Source of the DNA: Sphaerisporangium rufum
GTDB taxonomy: Bacteria > Actinomycetota > Actinomycetes > Streptosporangiales > Streptosporangiaceae
Direction: 5' to 3'
DNA length: 54,923 nt
NCBI RefSeq assembly: GCF_016863395.1
Contig: NZ_BOOU01000021.1
Span: 1-54,923 of the forward strand
Positions 51,063 through 54,923 of this stretch are shown here, in pieces. Under the pieces are notes generated by a model. It was given only the letters and a program-made list of their open reading frames with translations, did no database searches and had not been told where the DNA came from. The translations under genes were made by a program, and so were the position numbers. The first letter of the stretch is position 1, and each line of letters begins with the position of its first letter.

Positions 51063-51096
51063 TTGTACAATATATTGGGGTTAACTTGGTGTACAC
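51063..51096. promoter_or_regulatory. Operator region between DMT transporter and XRE-cupin regulator
   Basis: TTGTACAA (51063-51070) and GTGTACAC (51089-51096) are palindromes 26 bp apart sharing TGTACA, with CAATATATTG (51068-51077) between them. On the minus strand CAATATATTG supplies a good -10 with TTGTGT about 17-18 bases upstream. Confidence 0.55.
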
Positions 51097-51117
51097 AAAT
51101 TGCAATAGGCTGTACTC

Positions 51118-51702
51118 ATGCCTGATCCGGCGACGATCACCGCGGCCATCGCGAACAACGTCCGCGCCCAGCGCGCGCACCGTGGCCTGACCCTCGACGC
51201 GCTGGCCGCGCGATCCGGAGTCAGCCGCGGCATGCTGGTGCAGATCGAGCAGTGCCGGACCAATCCCAGCGTCACCACCCTCACCCGCATCGCCGACGCC
51301 CTGGGCGTGACGGTCGCCCGGCTGGTCGAGGTCTCCGACACGCCGGTGGTCCGCGTCGTGCACGCCGCCGACGCCCCCACCCTGTGGCACGGCGAACGCG
51401 GCGGCTCGGCCCGCCTGCTCCTCGGCTCGGACGCCCCGGCCATCCTCGAACTGTGGGACTGGACCCTCGGCCCGGGCGAGCACCACGACGGCGACGCCCA
51501 CCCGGCGGGCACCCGCGAGATGCTCACCGTCATCGAGGGCGAACTGACCCTCGCGGTGTACGGGCAACATCACCTGCTGGCCAAGGACGACTCCGTGCTG
51601 TTCAGCGCCGACCGGCCGCACCGCTACGCCAACGAGTCCGACCGCCCCGCCCGCTTCGTCATGGTCGTCACCGAACCCCGCGAAACCCCCGACAGCGTCT
51701 GA
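51118..51702 (+). CDS. XRE-family regulator with C-terminal cupin domain
   Basis: Product of 194 residues. An N-terminal XRE helix-turn-helix spans residues 13-70 (NVRAQRAHRGLTLDALAARS, GVSRGMLVQIEQCRTNPSVT, TLTRIADALGV); the cupin (about 105-190) shows TLGPGEHHDGDAHPAGTREM, LTVIEGELTLAVYGQHHLLA and FSADRPHRYANES. His and Glu residues in the cupin could bind a metal or ligand. Such regulators often control adjacent DMT exporters or polyamine/amino-acid genes; here the divergent EamA gene is the likely target. Confidence 0.92.
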   Translation: MPDPATITAAIANNVRAQRAHRGLTLDALAARSGVSRGMLVQIEQCRTNPSVTTLTRIADALGVTVARLVEVSDTPVVRVVHAADAPTLWHGERGGSARLLLGSDAPAILELWDWTLGPGEHHDGDAHPAGTREMLTVIEGELTLAVYGQHHLLAKDDSVLFSADRPHRYANESDRPARFVMVVTEPRETPDSV

Positions 51703-51752
51703 TGAGGTAGAGCCTCGGTTCGCGCCGGGCTTACGGGTGGGGGCGCGGTGGC

Positions 51753-52138
51753 GTGACCTCGGGCTCCACGGGGCGGACGGGCGGCGGAGTGAGTTCACGC
51801 TCCATCAGGTGGCCAGGCGGCGGGATGACCTTCGGCTCCGCGGGGGTGGTGAGCGGTGGGGTGTCGGCTTGGGCGCGTTGTGTTTTTTGGCGCTCTCTTC
51901 GTTCGCGCTGCGTTCGGGCGCCTTTAGCCGGTGTTGTTCGTTCGTCGCTCGCAAGCCTTCGTTCCTCAGGCTTGCTCCCTCCTCCTCACAACACCGGCGC
52001 GCCCTAACGCCGGGACGGCGCAGCAGGGGGGTGACCTCATGCTCCGTGGGGCGGACGGGCGGCGGAGTGACCTCATGCTCCATGGGATGGGCGGACGGTG
52101 GATGGATCTCACGCCTTGCGGTGGGAAGCGGTGGGCCC
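51753..52138. repeat. 36-bp tandem repeat units in two blocks
   Basis: A unit starting GTGACCTCATGCTCC recurs at 51753, 51789 and 51825, and again at 52031, 52067 and 52103, each exactly 36 bp apart within a block. On the minus strand a unit reads as a 12-residue Pro-rich repeat close to EVTPPPVRPTEH. The two blocks are out of register (206 bp apart) because a palindromic element lies between them. This looks like a decayed repeat-protein gene rather than a functional one. Confidence 0.75.
51871..52004. mobile_element. MITE-like palindromic element
   Basis: Imperfect terminal inverted repeats GGGCGCG-TTG-TGTT (51871-51884) and AACACCGGCGCGCCC (51990-52004) flank 134 bp. Inside are GGCGC / GCGCC (51889-51922), GCCGGTGTTGT / ACAACACCGGC (51927-51998) and the nested GCAAGCC / GGCTTGC (51951-51975). 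It has no coding capacity, is richer in T and TTCG motifs than its surroundings, and splits the 36-bp repeats. It could be a non-autonomous transposon relic or a REP-like element. Confidence 0.55.
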
Positions 52139-52364
52139 GGGGGCATCGGGCGGGGCGGGTCGCGTCACAAGGGAACGGGTGCTACGGGCGTGTTGCCTGG
52201 GAAATCGCACATTTCGTGATAACTAAGTGAAAGGGAAATGTGGCCGGCTGACGGGGCTCAGAGCCGTCCTTGGTCCCGCGTGATCGCGGTCTCGGGGTAT
52301 CGACGGGGGTCGATCGACATCGCCGCAGGTGGCCCGGGGGCCGGCCGACGATGATCGGAGCGAT

Positions 52365-53900
52365 GTGCGACGTAAGTCAACGCTGGCCGCCGCCGTGTTC
52401 ACCGCGCTGGTGGCGCTGTTACCCCTGTCCCCGGCCGCGAGCGCCGGCACCGGCGAGGGCACCGGAACGGATGTCATCGCCTGGGCGCCCTGCGAGGAAG
52501 AGCCGGCCGTCGAGTGCGGGACGCTGGCGGTTCCCATCGACTGGTCCCGCCCGAAGGGGCCGACCATCGACCTCGCCCTCGCCCGCCGCAAGGCCACCGA
52601 CCCGGCGGCCCGGATCGGTTCGATGCTGATCAATCCCGGTGGTCCCGGCGGGTCGGGCGTCGACTTCGCCTACAGTTCCCCGGACTTCTTCACCGAGGAG
52701 ATCCGGCAGCGTTTCGACCTGGTCGGCTTCGACCCCCGGGGTGTGGGCCGCAGCCATCCGGTCGTCTGCTCGGCGTCCCTGTACAACCGGATGCCGCCTG
52801 CGATCATGACCAGCCAGGCGGACTTCGACCGCTGGACCGGTTATGCCCGGAAGCTGCGCCAGGACTGCCGGGCCCGGACCGGCCCGCTGTACGACCATGT
52901 GGACTCGGTCAACGTGGCGCGGGACATGGACGCGATCCGGGCCGCGCTGGGCGAGGCGAAGCTCACCTACTACGGCGTCTCGTACGGCACGCTGATCGGG
53001 CAGATGTACGCCGAGCTGTTCCCGCACCGGATCCGCGCGATGGCGCTGGACAGCAACATGGACCACAGCCTCGACGTCAAGCGGTTCCTGGACACCGAGG
53101 CGGCCGGGGTGGAGGACGCCTTCGACCAGTTCGTCGGCTGGTGCGACCACGAGGCCGAGTGCGTGCTGCACGGGCAGGACGTCCGGCAGGTGTGGGAGCG
53201 GCTGCTCGCCAAGGCGCGAGCCGGCGAGCTGTACTACCCGGGCGTGCCGGACCGGCCGATGACCGAGTTGCAGGTGCTCTGGCAGGGCGTGCTGGGCACC
53301 GAGGGCCCCGACTGGCGGCTGCTGGCCGAGATGCTGCGCGCACTGGACGGCGGCCCGCTGCCGGACTGGGTTCCGCCGCTGCCCGGCCGCGGCCCCGTGG
53401 CGGGTGAGCTCGCCGAGCTGCCGACCGCGGTCCTCTGCCAGGACTATCGGCTCCCGGTGCGGAACTACCAGGAGTACGCGGCGCTGCTCCGCAGCTCCGC
53501 CCGGCAGGCTCCGGACATGCGGCTGAATCCGATGCCGATCGAGGATCTGCCCGTCTGCCTCGGGCACCCCACCACCAATCCGCAGCACCGGCTGCGCTAC
53601 ACCGGCGACGTTCCGCTGCTGCTCGGCACCACCATGCACGACCCCTCCACGCCGTACTCCTGGACCACCAACGTGGCCCGCCAGCTCGGCCCGAAGGCGG
53701 CACTGCTCATCTACGAGGGCTGGGGTCACCGCATCTACGGCAAGGAGGAGTGCGCCACGGTCCCCATCGACGACTATCTGATCGCGGGTATCGTGCCGCC
53801 GCCCGGCTTCCGCTGCGAGGTCGCGGGCGGGAGCGACACCCTGCGCAAGCCGCCCACCATCACCTGGCCCACCGACGACCTCCCCTGGGCCACCCACTGA
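52365..53900 (+). CDS. Secreted alpha/beta hydrolase, tripeptidyl aminopeptidase (S33) type
   Basis: Product of 511 residues from GTG 52365 with GGAG 4 bases upstream. A signal peptide (RRKSTLAAAVFTALVALLPL, then SPAASAGTG) predicts export. The S33 fold shows SMLINPGGPGGSGVDFAYSS (oxyanion loop), DLVGFDPRGVGRSHPV, the nucleophile elbow LTYYGVSYGTLIG (Ser), and the C-terminal TAP-like part VPLLLGTTMHDPSTPYSW (Asp) and IYEGWGHRIYG (His). Close relatives in Streptomyces (Tap, SlpD, SlpE) remove tripeptides from secreted proteins. No protease inhibitor gene is adjacent. Confidence 0.92.
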   Translation: MRRKSTLAAAVFTALVALLPLSPAASAGTGEGTGTDVIAWAPCEEEPAVECGTLAVPIDWSRPKGPTIDLALARRKATDPAARIGSMLINPGGPGGSGVDFAYSSPDFFTEEIRQRFDLVGFDPRGVGRSHPVVCSASLYNRMPPAIMTSQADFDRWTGYARKLRQDCRARTGPLYDHVDSVNVARDMDAIRAALGEAKLTYYGVSYGTLIGQMYAELFPHRIRAMALDSNMDHSLDVKRFLDTEAAGVEDAFDQFVGWCDHEAECVLHGQDVRQVWERLLAKARAGELYYPGVPDRPMTELQVLWQGVLGTEGPDWRLLAEMLRALDGGPLPDWVPPLPGRGPVAGELAELPTAVLCQDYRLPVRNYQEYAALLRSSARQAPDMRLNPMPIEDLPVCLGHPTTNPQHRLRYTGDVPLLLGTTMHDPSTPYSWTTNVARQLGPKAALLIYEGWGHRIYGKEECATVPIDDYLIAGIVPPPGFRCEVAGGSDTLRKPPTITWPTDDLPWATH

Positions 53901-53913
53901 TCCGTTGCCCCGT

Positions 53914-53960
53914 GCCGGGCCGGTGCCCATGACCTGCACGGTCATGGGCACCGGCCCGGC
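53914..53960. terminator. Perfect 21-bp hairpin terminator between hydrolase and SnoaL gene
   Basis: From G53914 to C53960 all 21 pairs match, with a TGCAC loop; the arms contain CGGGCCGGTGCCCATGACC. It lies between convergent genes and has no T-run. It is the longest perfect hairpin in the window. Confidence 0.85.
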
Positions 53961-54019
53961 CGACGGCCGGCACGTTCCTCGGTTCGGCCCGGCAGGAGCG
54001 CACCGGCCCTCTCGGACGC

Positions 54020-54391
54020 TCAGGTGGTGCCGAACGGGTTGTCGATCAGATAGCGCCAGGCGCCGTCGGCCCCTCGGCGCACCACGTCGGTCGCGGTGCC
54101 GCCGAGCTCGACCTGGTGGCCGTCCGGCCCGGTCCCGGCGATGCGCCAGTCCACGAGGAGCAGCGCGAGGTCGCCGTTCTCCACGACCCGGCGGGGGGTC
54201 ACGCTGATCGGAAGGCCCAGCGACATGTGTTCGGCCAGCGCCTCGCGGAGCTCATGCCCCGCGACGGGCCGGCGCGCGTCGCCGGCGACCAGGACCCCCT
54301 GGGATTCGTACAGTTCTTGGACCGCGTCCAGATCTCCGGTGTTGAACGCGGCGGCGAAGGCGGCCGGGACGTCGGCTGCGGCTTGTGGCAT
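54020..54391 (-). CDS. SnoaL/NTF2-like protein
   Basis: Product of 123 residues. The cone-like NTF2 fold is suggested by VPAAFAAAFNTGDLDAVQEL, YESQGVLVAGDARRPVAGHE, LREALAEHM, LALLLVDWRIAG and GAWRYLIDNPFG. Such proteins act as small hydrolases, isomerases or dimer modules; the role is unknown. ATG 54391 has GGAG 6 bases upstream; a TTG 12 bases earlier is less likely since it is part of that Shine-Dalgarno. It is divergent from an HxlR regulator with a 40-base gap. Confidence 0.85.
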   Translation of the reverse strand: MPQAAADVPAAFAAAFNTGDLDAVQELYESQGVLVAGDARRPVAGHELREALAEHMSLGLPISVTPRRVVENGDLALLLVDWRIAGTGPDGHQVELGGTATDVVRRGADGAWRYLIDNPFGTT

Positions 54392-54431
54392 CGTCATCTC
54401 CAAGTCATCAACGGGTGAGGAGGACGACGTT

Positions 54432-54824
54432 ATGGATGTCGGTCATTGGTCACCAAATGGTGACCAGGGGGCTCGCCCGGCGCATCTGGACCGGCTGGCC
54501 GGTGAGCCGCTGGCCCGGGTGTCCGCCCCGCATGTCGCCTGCCCGGTGGAACGCACGCTGCGCGCGGTCGACGGCCGCTGGACCACGTTGATCATCCGTG
54601 AGCTGCTGCGTGGCCCGCACCGGTTCGGCGAGCTGCGCGACCGGTTGCCGACCCTGAGCGCGAAGGTGCTGACCGACCGGCTCCGGACGCTGGAGGAGCG
54701 CGGCATCGTGTCCCGCACCGCGCTGCGCGGCGCTCCACCGGCGGTCGTCTACGCGCTGACCGAGGACGGGCGCCGCCTGGAGGCGGTACTGGACGCCCTC
54801 TGGGACTGGGGCACCGGACGCTGA
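54432..54824 (+). CDS. HxlR-family regulator
   Basis: Product of 130 residues. After a 35-residue polar head, the HxlR winged helix follows: CPVERTLRAVDGRWTTLIIR, ELLRGPHRFGELRDRLPTLS, AKVLTDRLRTLEERGIV, then wing and VVYALTEDGRRLEAVLDALW. The conserved N-terminal Cys (about residue 37) is the residue sensing oxidants in some family members. GAGGAGG lies about 8 bases before ATG. Likely controls the divergent SnoaL-like gene and itself. About 100 featureless bases remain to the window end. Confidence 0.9.
   Translation: MDVGHWSPNGDQGARPAHLDRLAGEPLARVSAPHVACPVERTLRAVDGRWTTLIIRELLRGPHRFGELRDRLPTLSAKVLTDRLRTLEERGIVSRTALRGAPPAVVYALTEDGRRLEAVLDALWDWGTGR
54448..54465. promoter_or_regulatory. Candidate operator inside the first codons of the HxlR gene
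   Basis: GGTCACC-AAAT-GGTGACC is a perfect 7-bp dyad starting 16 bases after the ATG. It may be the autoregulatory site, or the true start may lie further downstream. Confidence 0.45.
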
Positions 54825-54923
54825 CCCTGGCCTGCCGCTCCCGTGGTGCCGGCGCCGTCCCCCCGACGCCTCCCCGTCCCATGGAGCTCGCGGTGACCCC
54901 GCCGCTTCCCCACCCCAGCGTTC

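Noticed and set aside
51737-52219. Plus-strand 160-codon gene in the gap before the peptidase
   Set aside because: Its residues come from the 36-bp repeat and the palindromic element in changing frames; no start signal or homology.
46122-54923. Secondary-metabolite gene cluster
   Set aside because: A glycosyltransferase, exporter and several regulators are present, but no biosynthetic core enzyme is.
1-54923. CRISPR array, rRNA operon, prophage
   Set aside because: No regular spaced repeats of the right kind, no rRNA sequence and no phage structural or integrase genes were seen on either strand.

Overview
The window is 54.9 kb of very GC-rich DNA. It has GTG and TTG starts, short gaps and many 4 to 8 base start/stop overlaps, so it is a chromosomal stretch from a filamentous actinomycete. 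The order gltX - tRNA-Gln - two tRNA-Glu - IclR regulator - leuC - leuD - hup - plsC - gpsA - ddl - thiL - thiD - rpmB - YloV - recG - rsmD - coaD - DUF177 - rpmF - rnc - mutM - acyP - smc - ftsY is the conserved actinobacterial core order. Accessory details (DMT/XRE pair, membrane CBM2-like protein, many one-component regulators) suggest a Streptosporangiales-type genome, but that placement is inference. No rRNA, CRISPR array, prophage or complete IS element is visible.

Left part (1-13.4 kb). The 3' end of ilvE is followed by an O-methyltransferase and by cimA (isoleucine via citramalate). In front of cimA lies a 13-codon leader with Leu-Leu-Ile-Ile codons and a terminator, the layout of an amino-acid attenuator. 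Next come a methyltransferase/HxlR divergent pair, a lower-GC two-gene insert that looks like a toxin-antitoxin module, an AT-rich 43-bp palindrome, a secreted heparinase II/III-like lyase, a His-rich monooxygenase, a FAH-family hydrolase, gltX, an M3 peptidase and the tRNA-Gln/tRNA-Glu cluster.

Middle part (13.4-46.1 kb). This is mostly housekeeping: leucine biosynthesis under an NdgR-type IclR regulator, HU, a TetR/MFS efflux pair, cofactor F420 (CofC/FbiD), phospholipid precursor enzymes (PlsC, GpsA), D-Ala-D-Ala ligase, thiamine enzymes (ThiL, ThiD), L28, fatty-acid-kinase-like YloV, RecG, RsmD, CoaD, L32, RNase III, MutM, acylphosphatase, SMC and FtsY. Two oddities interrupt it. One is a membrane protein with a long disordered repeat region and a CBM2-like ectodomain. 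The other is a strongly structured 134-nt segment between recG and rsmD.

Right part (46.1-54.9 kb). Downstream of ftsY the region turns accessory: a TetR - glycosyltransferase - PLP beta-family enzyme operon on the minus strand with a repressor-type operator inside its promoter, an orphan SigR-type ECF sigma factor, a DMT exporter facing an XRE-cupin regulator, a 660-bp gene-poor stretch where a MITE-like palindromic element splits a 36-bp Pro-rich coding repeat, a secreted tripeptidyl-aminopeptidase, and a SnoaL/HxlR divergent pair.

The most promising undescribed items are the RHH-linked two-gene module (4697-5721), the structured RNA candidate (36302-36435), the MITE-like element (51871-52004), the AT-rich palindrome (5828-5870) and the cimA leader. 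All functions are read from sequence motifs and family knowledge; no searches were run.
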